Below, piece after piece: positions 9,284 through 20,924 of a stretch of 64,000 bases of DNA. The notes below the pieces were generated by a model. The model made no database searches. It was not told the origin of the DNA and worked only from the letters and a program-made list of their open reading frames with translations. Position numbers and translations under genes: made by a program. The stretch's first letter is position 1; every line of letters begins with the position of its first letter. Where the stretch lies: contig NW_027192201.1 of assembly GCF_041956535.1 (NCBI RefSeq), positions 98,060 to 162,059 on the forward strand, in the 5' to 3' direction. Source of the stretch: Calcarisporiella thermophila CBS 279.70 (lineage: Eukaryota > Calcarisporiellomycota).

Positions 9284-10635
9284 TTATTCAGGATTAAAAA
9301 TAGAACCGCTCGCCTCTTCGTTCATGGCCATAGAGGGCGAATTCGCCAGCGGATGCTGTGTTATGGCAGAGTTGCTGGCATCACCATGCTGAGGCAAGCC
9401 ACACGCTTGGGGCGCACAGGCATTTGGGGGATAGTAAAAGTAGGCAGGCACGACTACAGGAGGAAGAGGGTATCCGCACTGGCACAGGAAGGGGAAGGGA
9501 GGACAGGGGTGGGTGGGATAAGGCTGCTGGTCTCCATACCAATATCCCGGAACTGTACCAACGGCTGCAGTTGGGGGGGGAGTTCCCCAGGCATATGCAT
9601 GATGAGCGGGTGGGAAGCACTGAGTACTCATATCAGGTCTAGAATTTACGCTCACGCTCTCCGTCAGCGAGGAGAGCGTAGACATGCTCAGAGTGCGGTG
9701 ACGGTGTTGTCTGGGGGCAGCAATGCTGGTCTCCAGCTTGAATTAAAAAAAATCGAGATCAAAGGAACCAGCACAATAATAGTAGGTTATTCACAAAGCA
9801 TTTACATCGATACCCTCTATTTTCAACTCTGTGTTCAAGGCGCGCTCCACCGACGCAACATTGGCAAAGGTAACGTACGCGTGCTTATAAATCCCTTCCA
9901 TTTCGTTATCCCTCTCAACTCTCATTTCCAGCACAGGCCCAAACTGTAGAAACACACTTCGGAGCCTCCGATCACTGACTGACATTGGAACATTGCGAAC
10001 GTGTATCCTGTTTTCGGGCGGGAATTTATTAAGGGCACGCATTATATCAACCTATTAGACCATAGACATGATGATATCTCTACTATGACTCTCGAAAATC
10101 GCTATTTGCCTGTGCCCCGTCCAAGACATGCTCTCTCTCCCGCAGCGCAGCATCACAAGCAGCTTGCAATGCGAATGTGACAAATGCAAACCGACGAGAA
10201 CGACCCCGGGGATTGTAGGCGATGTGGCAGTCGGTCACTCTACCGTACCTCGAAAAATAGCTTCTCAAGCTCTCTATAAATAAAAAAAATTATCACTAGC
10301 AAGTAAGCTCAATTGCGTCAAAGGGCTTAAAATCATGATGCCTTTGGTTGTTTTCGGGTGGAGGCCGCCTATAAATATTTTCCTACAAAGAATGCATATA
10401 TATAAGAACATGACAAGTCGATGCAAGAAATCGGAGAAAATCAAGTGAGTAATTATGGAGTGTTCCCCATTGCCTGGACGGAAGGGTAAAATAGGTATTT
10501 TCGCCCCTTTTCTTATTCTAATCTGACTATAATACATCAAGGATACCTGTTGTCATACACGTTAGCTTCCCTTGAAGAATCCGAATGTTCTTGTGAGTGA
10601 GAGGAAGAGAGGGTGAAACGGCGTCGAGAATTCAT
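9284..10635 (-). CDS. Two-RRM RNA-binding protein (hnRNP/Musashi/Hrp1-like)
   Basis: Exons 10635-10547, 10382-10342, 10273-10110, 10051-9806 and 9736-9284 give 330 residues. RRM1 (about 30-103) has RNP2 KIFIGGL and RNP1 RRFAFVTF. RRM2 (about 112-185) has RNP2 IHVRNVP and RNP1 KHAYVTFA. The tail (186-330) is rich in Pro, Tyr, His and Cys and looks disordered. The layout resembles hnRNP A/B, Musashi and Hrp1 proteins, which act in mRNA 3'-end processing, export or translation control; which one is not decidable here. Introns 2 and 3 appear to be GC-AG (AAAG|GCATCA and CAG|GCAAAT): only these junctions restore the RRM1 sequence KTTKESLRSYF and LDGAQVDIM. Exon 2 is only 41 nt. Confidence 0.85.
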
Positions 10636-11365
10636 GTTGAGTTGAAAATAGAATAAAATGTATGCAGAAGCTTTTTCGCGGACAAGTGTAGAATTGCTTT
10701 CACAATTCGAGTCAATGATGTGATGAAGGAAAGGTGAGCATAGGAGAGAGTAGGGCAGATCAAGGACGAGGAAATTATTGAAAGTCAGCTTAATTAGTAG
10801 GAAACAGGTAATTCTTGTATTTTTATGCTGAGTTCAGAAAGGAGGTATGAAATTCGATTCGACCCAGGCATGAACCGTTGAAAGGACGACTACCATATCT
10901 ATAAAAAAAGCGGGCATATATGCATCTATTATCTATTCAGGGTGCGATCAATATAATATTTATGGAGCAATTTAATGCTGACATATATTTGCAATCGTTC
11001 CTATATCTATATGCGTTTGTAGGTAACCCATTGGCACCACTACGGCTGTCACTGCAGATATGACGTATAGTTGAGAAATGGGTCGTGGGCGCGCCAATGC
11101 TCTGGAGCAGCTCCATCCGATTCTTTATCATCGCCTACAACTTTCAGCAACTATCTTGTCTCGCCCGTGAAGTATTTGAAACGCTTAATAGTGTTGTGGA
11201 GAATAAATAAAATATTATTCGAAATATAATACAGTTTAATTCGATCCAGATATGACAACAGAAATATATGTAAAATACAGACACTCAGAAAAAGAGTCAA
11301 TACATAGAAATAGCTTACAGATAACCCTAAGATGATATCAGCCTGGACATCAATTACTAATGGGA
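10636..11365. other. Spacer, nothing recognised
   Basis: It serves as promoter of the RRM gene and 3' flank of the Zn2Cys6 gene. Frames here are short, featureless and on conflicting strands. Confidence 0.4.
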
Positions 11366-13745
11366 TCATTCTTCGGTAGGCACATAACAAAATTGTATTT
11401 TTCCATAACATGGGTTCTCCTTCTCCTTCACCATCTGATCCGGCTGGTCTTTCTCCAGCTCTTCATTGGACGGTATTCCATTCTCCTCCTGGCCCGGAAT
11501 CGCTAGCCCCGCTTTGGACATGGCGGACTCCAAGTCCTTGTATAGTTTTTCGGACTGCGGGAGTTCGAGCATGCGGAATGTTCGCACCACCATCCATGCT
11601 CGCTCAAAGTAGTGCCAGATCCACGGTCGATCAAGCGGCGACTGAATGAAGAGGCGCATGTGCACCTTAAAGGCAACCACTAGGCAATCGATGAACTCCG
11701 GAACCTATGGGGCAGGGTGTGAGGCCACAAGGTAGGAAATCAAGGGATAAGGAGGGCAGGTTTCGTTTACCAAACAAAACTCCCGAAACTGAACCACAAG
11801 CGCCAGGATATTGATGATCACGTTCGCACACTCGATGCACACCCTGAATGAATGGTGCTTCTCTCGCGACCACTTCTCCCGGTGGGATATCTCATTCTTC
11901 TCCGTGGCCTGCAGGAATATCCCCGAGAAAAGCTGGATGTGCACCGCACGGTATCCGGTCTCATATTGGGCCACGTATCGTAAAATGTAGGGTGGAAAGC
12001 TGGGGGTGTTCAGAAGCTCCAAACGGAGCGTTGGCGGGCGATTTTTTTCGTGGATGGCGTTCCGTCGCAGGATGTCATTCAGAAAGTCACTTTCGGTGGG
12101 ATAGGAGGCACGCTGCTGGATGATTTCCATTAGTTGTTTTAGCCCTCGCAATGAATGAGTCTGGCAGCTTAAGCAGGCTGCAACCTCCTCTTTTTCGTGG
12201 GGGAACGGACGTGGCTCGTCCCCTGGAAGGAGATCATCCAGCTTCGTGAGCTTCATGGAGAAGATGGCCCTTGCATATTCCAGAGAACACACCGACCAGG
12301 CTGCACGACGGAATCGCTCCGCTTCAAACTCGTCGGCGGTATCGAGATAGTGGCTGGATTTGAGGGCATTGACCTGTTGTCGGGCCATGGTGAGAAGACT
12401 CGGTTGTTCTCCGTCAAAGAGCGAATAATAAAACAATAGATTATGGGCAACTATGGAGTAGACGGAGGGATCGTCGAAGGATTCTTCCTAAGAGGGGGAT
12501 GAATGGATGGGTTAATCCAAGCACTAGGATAAAGAGGGGGGGGGGGACGAGTGTATGTGTGGAAAAGATAAGAGTGCAGTGTGAGTCACCTACCAGCAAT
12601 TGCTTGGATTTTTTATAGGCATGGTCGGCTATGCCAAGAAGGTATTCTCTCCCAGCAATTTTATGCTGATAGTAGGCTAAAGGCAATCGAAGAGTAGAGC
12701 ACGAGATTAGTTATTACCAGCTTATTTTTTCCTCGGCAAAAGGATAAGTTGCTGGCAACCTACCGTGTTTTCCCATCCACGCGACAATCGACCACACAAG
12801 AAAGAGGGGAAGTTTGCCTTCCCGATACTGGTTCAGGAATTTCACGGTGTCGATTTCCTTGTACAGAAACGAGCAATCGAAGAACATCCGCATCAGTCTG
12901 TCCATCGTGGACTGGAGGGTGGGGCCCTGTGCTTCCGGGAGGAGCAGCCGTTGCTTTACAAAGCGCTTTGATTTCATCACGGAAAACAGGCCATAGTAGC
13001 GCGAGAAATTGATGCACCGGACTGTCTGAGGGGCAGAGCCCCTATGTTGGGTAGAGAGGAAGCGACCGTCGTTTGGGATTCTTGACGTGTGATTTGCCTG
13101 TCGACTCACAAAGTAGAGGAGGTCTGAAACGTTGCGCAAATCGGTTTGGATGGAAAATCCTTCGGGTGTGATAAAAATTCGCCAGTTCAGAGGCAGGATC
13201 AGACCCTGATGAGTAAGCACCTTCACTTTCTCTCTGGCGACGTAGCTTACAAGGCGCTTCTCTGCATCCCGCTTTTCCTCGGCAAAATGCTTCTCGAGCT
13301 GCTGCACTCGCGATCCCAGCTGATTGATCCGTTGCATAAACAAATGCATGAAATCGGCGCCATTCTTTGTCTCACGGTAGACGCACTCAGCCTTGGCTTT
13401 CTTGCAGCGGGCGCAAGTCGGCCATTCAAGGCTACAGCGTGACTAGTCAAGTGAGAGGCACTGAAGGGTCAGTCCATAGGCTACATCGAGCCGATTTCAA
13501 AAAGCTCTAACCTTGATTCCGTGACATCTCTCGCACGCTTTTATGGGGCATTTCACCTGAATGGTGATTGTGTTCTCGTCCATTCTAATGTCCTGCGCGG
13601 GATTAGAAAATGAAGCATCCTCAAACTGGGTGCCGTCCTGGGTGGCTGACTCTGGCTCGCGATGCAAATTGTCAGCGTGCGGCGGGGAGCGGGAAAGAGG
13701 AGGGGGGCGACGAGAACTATAGCCTTTGGATGGAGGGTCTAGCAT
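11366..13745 (-). CDS. Zn(II)2Cys6 transcription factor
   Basis: Exons 13745-13512, 13442-13110, 13025-12764, 12676-12594, 12487-11771 and 11704-11366 give 655 residues. The binuclear zinc cluster is C71-x2-C-x6-C-x6-C-x2-C-x6-C98, perfect in spacing and rebuilt across intron 1 (HGIK|SRCSLEW). A heptad-like helix (about 108-136, INQLGSRVQQLEKHF) for dimerisation follows, then a long mostly helical region like the fungal middle homology region. Such factors are nuclear regulators that bind CGG half-sites; the target pathway is unknown. Intron 2 (13026-13109) has a strong GTGAGT donor but is 84 nt and stop-free, so retention would insert 28 residues. The start is the first ATG in frame; the open frame extends upstream without one. 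Confidence 0.88.
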
Positions 13746-14143
13746 CTGGTTTGAAATCCCATTTGACAGAAGACAAATTGGCAAAAATGGCTTTTGGTGC
13801 AGCCTGTTAAGAATAACGTTCACTCTCCAGAAACTCTCCCTCTGTTCTTCTTTAAAAACCTAACCTAAAAGCCGGATGCGGCCATCTCAGCAATTAACTA
13901 TTGTTCACTATATACTGTGTTCCAAAAAAGCTTTATTTCCATTTAGTGAGTAGGTGAAAAGCAAAAAAAAATTATATAAAAAGAAATTAAGCATTAAGGG
14001 TTCACCGACATTGATGGGCTTGTTCCTTGCGTTTCCTTAATTTTAGCTGATATAATTATTCCATTAATCCCTCCCTCCCCTAAGAGCTTTGTTTCTTCGC
14101 TCCCCCCCTCCTCCCCCCCCCCCTTTTACGTGTGTTTTCTAAA
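13746..14143. other. Divergent promoter region
   Basis: 398 bp between the Zn2Cys6 gene (-) and the DUF218 gene (+). It has an A-rich stretch near 13960 and a C-run near 14105-14123 directly upstream of the DUF218 start. No further gene is seen. Confidence 0.45.
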
Positions 14144-15460
14144 ATGACCAATTTCTCCATTATGGGCAGGCGAAAATCTCATATTTCGCTTCCCTTCATC
14201 CACGAATATCCGCACTCAGCTCCGCGCAGTTTCCGCACATCCGCAATAACTTCGCTAATCATACTGCTGCTTTTTGCCTCTATTCTCCTGAATGCATTCT
14301 ATATTGGCACTTGTCGCTTTGATGATCATCAACCCGAGCCGCTGCTCTTTAGCAAGGACCGGGATGCAGCGTCCAACAATGGGGCGAAGATCAATAGAGA
14401 AGTGGTGCCATTGAACAAGGGGGCTGGAGCGGATGGCGCTGTGAAAGAAGGGCCGAACATGGATGCCAGTCCAATGTCAGGTGAAGACACGATGGACCCA
14501 TCGGCGGCACAGGTGTCTCACCCGGACCTGCTCTCTGATCCCATACCAACCCCGCCATTTCCCCACCTGCGTGATCTTGTTATTGTTGCTGGGCATGCCG
14601 TTTACTCCGCACACCAATTTGATATAGATTCGATTCGGGCCGACCGCTCTTGGGTTTTGGAAGAGTTTCAGAAGGGAGGGCAAGTATCCACATTCCTAGA
14701 GCACATTAAGGCTGGCTCCAACCTGGCGGTGAAGAACGAGGAGGCTCTGCTCGTCTTTAGCGGGTAAATTCTGACTTTTGATGGAGATCTGACTTTGGAT
14801 GATAACTTAGCTTACCGCCTTGGTTGGTTTTAGTGGGCAAACTCGCAAACGGGCAGGAATGCGATCGGAAGCTCAATCCTACTACGAGATTGCTCATGCC
14901 CTTGGGTATCTTCCCAGCGAGCCTTCCAACCTCTCCGATACGCCCGCCTCACCCTTCTCGCGTGCAGCGACCGAGGAATATGCGCGCGACTCATACGAGA
15001 ATCTCCTCTTCTCACTGTGCCGCTTCTACGAGCTCACTGGCATGTTTCCGCGCTCCGTCACGATGGTCAGTTTCGACTTTAAACGACAGCGGTTTGTGGA
15101 TTTGCATCGGCGCGCCCTCCGCTTCCCGCTAGAGCGCTTCACCTATGTTGGGATCGATCCCGAGCGTGGGACGTTGGGCCGCGTCATGGGCGAGAAGGCG
15201 AACTCACTAGGGCCATTCCAGGAAGACTTGTATGGCTGCCATGGGCGTCTGCGCGAAAAGAAGCTCACTAGAAATCCATTCCGTCGAAGGTAGGAGAATA
15301 GAATACTCGATGCTTCCTAACTCTAATCTCTCCTTCCCTACTCCCTCCCCCACCCCGTAGTCATCCCTACCGGCACAGCTGTCCATCCCTAGTCTCTTTG
15401 ATGACCTGGTGTCCGGAAAACCAAGCCGAAGTGTTCCCCGGACCACTTCCATGGGATTGA
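14144..15460 (+). CDS. DUF218 (YdcF/SanA-like) single-pass membrane protein
   Basis: Exons 14144-14763, 14834-15289 and 15361-15460 give 391 residues. A short basic N-terminus is followed by one membrane span (about 28-52, IILLLFASILLNAFY), an acidic low-complexity linker, and a DUF218 domain. Family marks are LVIVAGHAVY, the glycine turn rebuilt across intron 1 as LLVFSGGQTRKR with downstream RSEAQSYYEIA, VTMVSFDFKRQRF, and a C-terminal RNPFRRSHPYRHSCPSL block created across intron 2. The protein ends FPGPLPWD. DUF218 proteins are poorly characterised; bacterial relatives affect the cell envelope. In this fungus it is probably an ER/Golgi type II protein. First ATG used; a second in-frame ATG lies six codons on. 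Confidence 0.85.
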
Positions 15461-16139
15461 ATCAGAAATATTTAGACTGGATTCTTTTTCTCGTTCCCCC
15501 CCCCCACTTCTTCACCGTGTTTGCCGTTTGCCGGTTTCTCTATGTCTGCCGAGGACATGATTGGCGACTCGCCTGTGGATGATGGGTGAATTTACTGTGC
15601 TATATTATATTGGTATTGTAAAATAGAATGTTTTTCTCTCTCCATGTCCTTGTCATTTTTTTTCTTTCTTTCTTTCTTTCCTGGTTATGGGCGCTTCCAT
15701 CATTACATATACTTTGAGCTTCCGTCCTTCCCTTTGACTCAAAATATACAAAGATTTCCAGAAATTAGAAAAGAGAGGTTAGCCAAAAATGAAACTGAGG
15801 GCCTTTTTTGTCCATGGATTCAAGTCCACCTCTTCACCCTCCGCCGTCAAGTCGAAAAATTGGAGACGACCACCGACCTCTCACTGTCCCCCTAGAGTGG
15901 GGAAAAATCAGCGTAGAAGGAGGGAGGGGGAGTGGACATTTGGGGGATTGCCCGCCTGAGGCTTGGAGCTATGTCGATGATTTATTAAAGATAGAGAAGC
16001 ATAGATTAACGGGGAAGAACGAACAGAAAAAACGTGCCAGAGAAACGCCAATAAATAATATTAACTTAGAAGCATTAAGGTATTAAAGAGTAATAACAAC
16101 AATAATGAAGGAGCCACTACAGCGACAACGGATCCGGGG
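15461..16139. other. Convergent 3' spacer with a CTTT microsatellite and a weak ORF
   Basis: It lies between the 3' ends of the DUF218 gene (+) and the transporter gene (-). A (CTTT)n tract is at about 15661-15679. One open frame with ATG at 15814 and stop at 16086 (90 codons, Pro-rich start, basic end) has no recognisable domain; coding status is undecided, perhaps 20 percent. Confidence 0.4.
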
Positions 16140-18075
16140 CTATTTATGTGTGATTGCGTTCCGCTCCGACTCCATGCGCCTATTCTGGCCTCGGTAGAAT
16201 TGGGCTACAACACTTGCGAAAAGGCCCGCGATTCCCAGGAAGAGCAGCCCACGCCACTGGTTGTTACGTGGCTCGCCGTCGGGATCGCCGAGCTTGTCCA
16301 TGACAACGAGGAAAATGATGGAGACCAGCTGGGATCCCATCCAAAGGGTTGCGCTGGAGGTTGCCTCGGAAACAGGGTAAGTGCCTACGGGGGGAAGATC
16401 GGTTAGCAATGTGGGCGCTTTGGCCTTGGAAGAGAGGATGAAGAGGTACATTCTACACCAAGCTCCAGACCCACTGGCAGCAGGGAAGTCAGCGCAATTC
16501 CGATCAAAGCACAGTGCACAATGATACCGGCAAGATTGTCCCGTTTCACTGAAAGAGGGCGCCAATGGTTAGTCCAATTCGATAGCTAAGGGGGGGGGGG
16601 GGGAGGGGGATGCAAGCAGAAGGGAGAGCGAACATCGACCTACCTGACACAATGAGCAGCAGCACCAGCACGCCGGTGATCGGGGTGGCCAAGCGAAACA
16701 CCAGCTTGTGGCGCTTGGTGCGATCCACAATCATGCTAGTGACCAAGGCTCCAACGAGCCCCACGATGATGAGCACAATCATGGCGATGCCCGCCTCTGT
16801 TTCGGAGTAGCCATAGGGGGTCATGGCAAGATTAAAGAGGGCGGAGAGGGCGGAGAAGATGCCGACAAAGAAGGCGAAGACCAGAGCTAGAATCCAGAAG
16901 TTGCGGTTGCGCAATACGTTGCGAAGCCCGGTCATGTAGGGATCGTGGGGGACCTGGGCGGAGACGGAGGGAGGAGTGGGGGGTTTGGCGGGGACGAAGA
17001 AAGCGGGGATCGCGAACACCGTGGCTATGACGGCCAGAGCAACGAGCTTACCACCACGCATCGTGAAGTGGGTTAGTAAAGAGAGAGAGGGGAGAGGAGG
17101 GGGGAGGCAAAGGACTTACCGCATGGGGAAAAGTATCCACTTCGGTGGCAATAAGGGGGACAATTAGATTTGCCACCGCCACGCCGACCATATTTCCTAA
17201 AGAAATGAGAAAACTCCACATTAGTCTTCCAATTGCCTATGAACAGACTACAGATTCCAGTGGAGAGGCTTGGGCAGTACCGATGGATCCGATGAGGGTT
17301 GCCGTGGCCCTTCCTCTTTCTGAGAACCAGGTGTTGGAATAGAGCGCCGGCACGTCTAGGAAGAAGGGCTGTCCAGCGGCAGCAACAACTTGTCCAAACA
17401 TGGCCACGCTGTAAGCGGTCGAACGATCGCCAGAAAAGCTGCCGAAATACCGGATCCATGCTCCTACTGCGTTCAACACAGCACCAATGATCAGCTAGCG
17501 TTAATGAGAGAGAGGGAGAGATCATTAGGCAAAGTTATCAACGCAATTCGTATAGAAAGAGGGGGTCAGACAAAGGAGGAAGGAAGCATACCCCGTATTT
17601 GATGCCGAATCGCCTGAAAATATACGCAGAGGGCCAGGCGATGAAGATGAACACTATCATGTAGACCATTGCAAATATTGTAAGCATGGTGTCGTCTGCG
17701 CCGTAGTAGGCCTTCGTTGTTAGTGGAACGGAGCTGAATGTGACCCAGTTCATGTTGTTGGATAAGTTCACTAAAGGGAAGCAAACACAGAGAGAGAATG
17801 AAAGATCAATGGCCGGTCTCATTCAGGAGCCTGTCAAAATCTCAGAATCAATGCGCAGAGAGCATACGTAAGAAGATGAGAGCAAGGCCGAAAAATCGGA
17901 TGGGGTAGACGCGGTAGTGTGTAGTGTCCTGCACTTCAGCGAGCTTCTCCATGCTCTCTTTGACATGCACGCCCGCGCCATTATCGCGGCCATCGGCCGG
18001 CGCGGAGTTGTGGGCAGACATGGGGATGTGGGAGGGGGCGTCTGCGGAGGGATTGGTTGGCGAAGGATCGGTCAT
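16140..18075 (-). CDS. FLVCR/SLC49-like major facilitator transporter
   Basis: Exons 18075-17868, 17770-17592, 17494-17281, 17196-17120, 17046-16644, 16548-16450 and 16384-16140 give 474 residues. A soluble N-terminus (about 1-55) precedes roughly 12 membrane spans. Sequence marks of the FLVCR branch are LNLSNNMNWVTFSSVP in TM1, GQPFFLDVPALYSNTWF, GNMVGVAVANLIVP, and LLPVGLELGVECTYPVSE before TM11. Animal relatives move haem, choline or related solutes; the substrate here is unknown. Intron 5 has a perfect TACTAAC branch site (about 17069-17075). The junction at exon 6/7 is fixed by restoring VECTYPV. It diverges from the CpG-rich block upstream. Confidence 0.85.
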
Positions 18076-19223
18076 GATGGTATTTCTCGGCGCGGAGAAA
18101 TGGAGGCAGGAGCAAAAGAGCAGGAGGATGGAGAGGAGATGCCGGATGGCAAGTCTTGGGATCTTTTTTAAGCGAGCTCACCACGTCCGCAAATTGTACA
18201 AATCGGGGCGCTCTTTGAAAATGAGAACGCGCCACCAGCGTGCCAGGGGATTAGGGTTGGCGAATGGAGATGACAAACCACAAACAAGCGGTTGTCATCT
18301 GTGGAAGCGTGATACGAGAGAGAGCAGGCAGGAAGCTAAAAGCATCTCCCTTGTCTCCTCTGCGTCACAGTGCCGTTTCAGATGTATTAACCCGTCTGTC
18401 AACCCTGGCCGGCTTCTCCCGGCTCTGCCTGACCGCCGCTCGCGCTCTCTTGCGCTGCGCGCCTTGGCCCGCCCACCGCTTTCCCCCCCCTCCCGATCGG
18501 CTACAGGCCTCCGCCCGCCCCGGCTCAGTGCGGGGAAGAGCCAAGACCGGCGGCGGGGAAGGGGAAAGATCTCAATTTAGGTACGAGAGCGGGGAAACCT
18601 TGGATTAAGGTTGATGATAGCTGCTTACTACGCGTTTTTCCTACGCTAAGCTCATCTGCGCACGCCCTCGCTTGCGCTCGCGCGGCTCCTCCATAGGCGA
18701 CGGGTAAGGCGCTGCGCGGCCTCCCTTGCCCTCGAGTCTAACTCATGCCGATGCGCCCGCTCTGGTCGCCGTTCAAGCTCCTTCCCGATCCCTAGCTTTT
18801 GGCCCGCAAATGCAGGGATCGGCCCATTCCTTTTCGGGCGTGTGTTTCACAAACACCTTGGGGCGGAGCTGCAACCCTCCCGAACACACTTGGTCTGTGT
18901 AGTTTAGAGGAGAGAGGGGCCGCTTCCAAACCAGTGCAATAGACTGCGGCAGCATATGGTTGGGAATAAGGATTAGTCAGTCCATAAACAGCGATTGGAT
19001 TAATTAGCGACTTAGATAGCTTTAATAAATCGTCGGGGATAATACAGAATATTGGATAGCGGAGTGTATCGGCTGCGTACACACAAGTCTTCCGCAGCTA
19101 AATCCGAATAACAATACAAGAAACTAGGGAAATGAATGGGGAGCGGCCGGCCCTGGCCGTCTCCGGGCGCTGGCCCACAGAGCTCCAGCCCGTCGCAGCC
19201 CGCCGTGGCGATGGCCAAAGGTC
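18076..19223. other. Spacer with CpG-dense block
   Basis: 18400-18780 is conspicuously G+C and CpG rich compared with the AT-rich spacers elsewhere. A 218-codon frame (17924-18580, +) runs antisense over the transporter's first exon and is best explained by GC-rich composition. 18960-19223 is ordinary 3' flank of the next gene. No RNA gene is recognised. Confidence 0.45.
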
Positions 19224-20924
19224 TTAATTTCGGAGTTTGCTCCCGCGGCGCGAGGATGTTTCTGGGAGGCTTGCGTCTACGACAATACGCCATACCTCGT
19301 TGGAGGCATCCGACGTGACGAAGAGGTGGCCCTTGCGGTTGAACACCGCGCTCACGGGCCGCACGCAGCCCGCAGCGAACCCGCATCCGCCGGCGTTCTC
19401 CTCGCCCCACACATCGAGCACCTCTCCCGTGGGCTTCCCGTCTTTAAACGGGATTCGGACCACCTTGTATCCCCTACAAATGAAAAGAAGGCGAGGCCAT
19501 AGGAAAGGGGGTTAGCGTTGGTTTCGAAATAAGAGGTGGGAAAAGGCTCATCTCTTGACATTACGCTGGAGGATTGCGGTTCCAACTATAAAAAAGAAAC
19601 ACATGCTTCTCGATTAGAGTGACCGCGAGCACGCAAGCCGGATGCGCGGAATCTTACCTCCCGTGGAAAGTCACAAACGCGTCGCCCTTGAGTGAACAGC
19701 TGAACGCCTGCGGCCCCTCACACCCATCCCCACGGTAAAACACGATATCGAGCGGCGCCACGTGCGCCGGCATCGCCAAAGCAGGTGGATAGTTGTTGGT
19801 CGAGTTCCGGCACCAGGCGTCTGTGTGCACGCCGTCGTTGAGGAATTCGGGCCATGCCCACTGAGCTCCCTTTCCTTTGCCTGTCCCGAACTTGGAGAGA
19901 TCGTACTCGGTCCAACAATAGGGATAGCCGTAAAACGCACCAGGCTGATCGAGCAGGTTCAGCTACATAAATGGAGAGAATGGGAGGAGGATGTGCGAGT
20001 GAGTAAGAGAGAGAGAGAGAGAGAGAGAGAAGAGAGGGAAGATGAGGGCGTGCTACCTCTTCCGCTGGGTTATCTAGTCGAGGAAGAATGGGACCGGAAT
20101 GGAAAACGGGTCAGCAGAAAGCCAGTTCTGGAATAGAATAGCGGCCCTTACCGTTGTGAATATCGCCTCCGAGATCCGATCGTCGGAGGTTATCGAACGA
20201 GTTCTCTACTCCCCATAGCCTCCCCTCGAGATCTCGCGCAATCCCTACCTCATTTCGTAGGCCGTCCCCCCAAATTTGGCCTCGTCGGTAGTCATATCCG
20301 CCTTGAGGGAGGGTGCCATTCAGAGGGAACGCGCGGATTTGGGCACGGTAGGGGTTCTTGGGCTTGTCCACATTCCTGTTACTCCCCACACTCACCAAGA
20401 GCAGCTGGCGGGCTTCATCGATGAAGAGAGTGCGAGTATAGTGCCCTCCCGTTTCCATACTGGTCACCATGACCTCTGCGGGACCCGTGGTCTGTGAGCG
20501 CTGTCCAGCCTTGTATGGCCACCGCCACACCGTGGTCTGGCTTGAGGCATAGCTGCAGGATGAAGAGGGGAGAAAGTTCCAATATGAGAATCCTGGGGAA
20601 AGAGCGGGAGAATCCATCTGCCTACACATATCCATTCAAATACGCAATCCCATGGGTCAGTTGCGCTCCAGAGGGAAGATTGGACGCCCCGACAATCGTC
20701 ACCGATTGCGCGACGCCATTCTGGTTGGAAAAGAGGGCCACGATTTCATTACTGCTCCGAGCAACCACGAGCAAATCATCGGCGGTGTCGAGCACCATTC
20801 CACGGGGTTCGCTCACATTGGCATAGAGAATGCCTCGGTAGGGATGTTGCGTGGAGAGATTTTTGACAGCCGAGACTGCACTAATCATGGCAGCAGAGAA
20901 TAGCAAGAGGGAAATTATTAACAT
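19224..20924 (-). CDS. Secreted quinoprotein-like dehydrogenase (sorbosone/glucose type), paralogue 1
   Basis: Exons 20924-20626, 20552-20152, 20073-20057 (17 nt), 19962-19658, 19585-19565 (21 nt) and 19473-19224 give 430 residues. A signal peptide (1-19) precedes a six-bladed propeller like soluble PQQ-dependent glucose/sorbosone dehydrogenases and NHL proteins. Marks: DDLLVVARSSNEIVAL, QLTHGIAY, WGDGLRNEVGIARD, GGDIHNDNPAEELN, PAHVAPLDIVFY, DAFVTFHGRWNRNPPAGYK. Fungal AA12 enzymes of this type oxidise sugars outside the cell using PQQ and Ca2+; activity here is inferred only. It lacks the hydrophobic C-terminus of paralogue 2, ending in a short basic tail. Its 3' half is markedly GC-richer than the paralogue. 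Splice sites match paralogue 2 one for one. Confidence 0.88.
20007..20030 (+). repeat. (GA)12 microsatellite
   Basis: It lies in the intron after the 17-nt exon of quinoprotein paralogue 1 (CT-rich on the gene strand), where it could serve as polypyrimidine sequence. Confidence 0.9.

Noticed and set aside
9227-9949. 240-codon plus-strand ORF
   Set aside because: It is antisense to the RRM gene, whose RNP motifs and splice sites are convincing.
15814-16086. 90-codon ORF between two 3' ends
   Set aside because: Pro-rich start and no known domain; it sits in a convergent 3' spacer. Kept only as a note in the spacer entry.
17924-18580. 218-codon plus-strand ORF
   Set aside because: It is antisense to the first exon of the FLVCR-like gene and continues into the CpG-rich block; high GC alone keeps frames open. 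The composition is Arg/Ser/Pro-biased with no domain.
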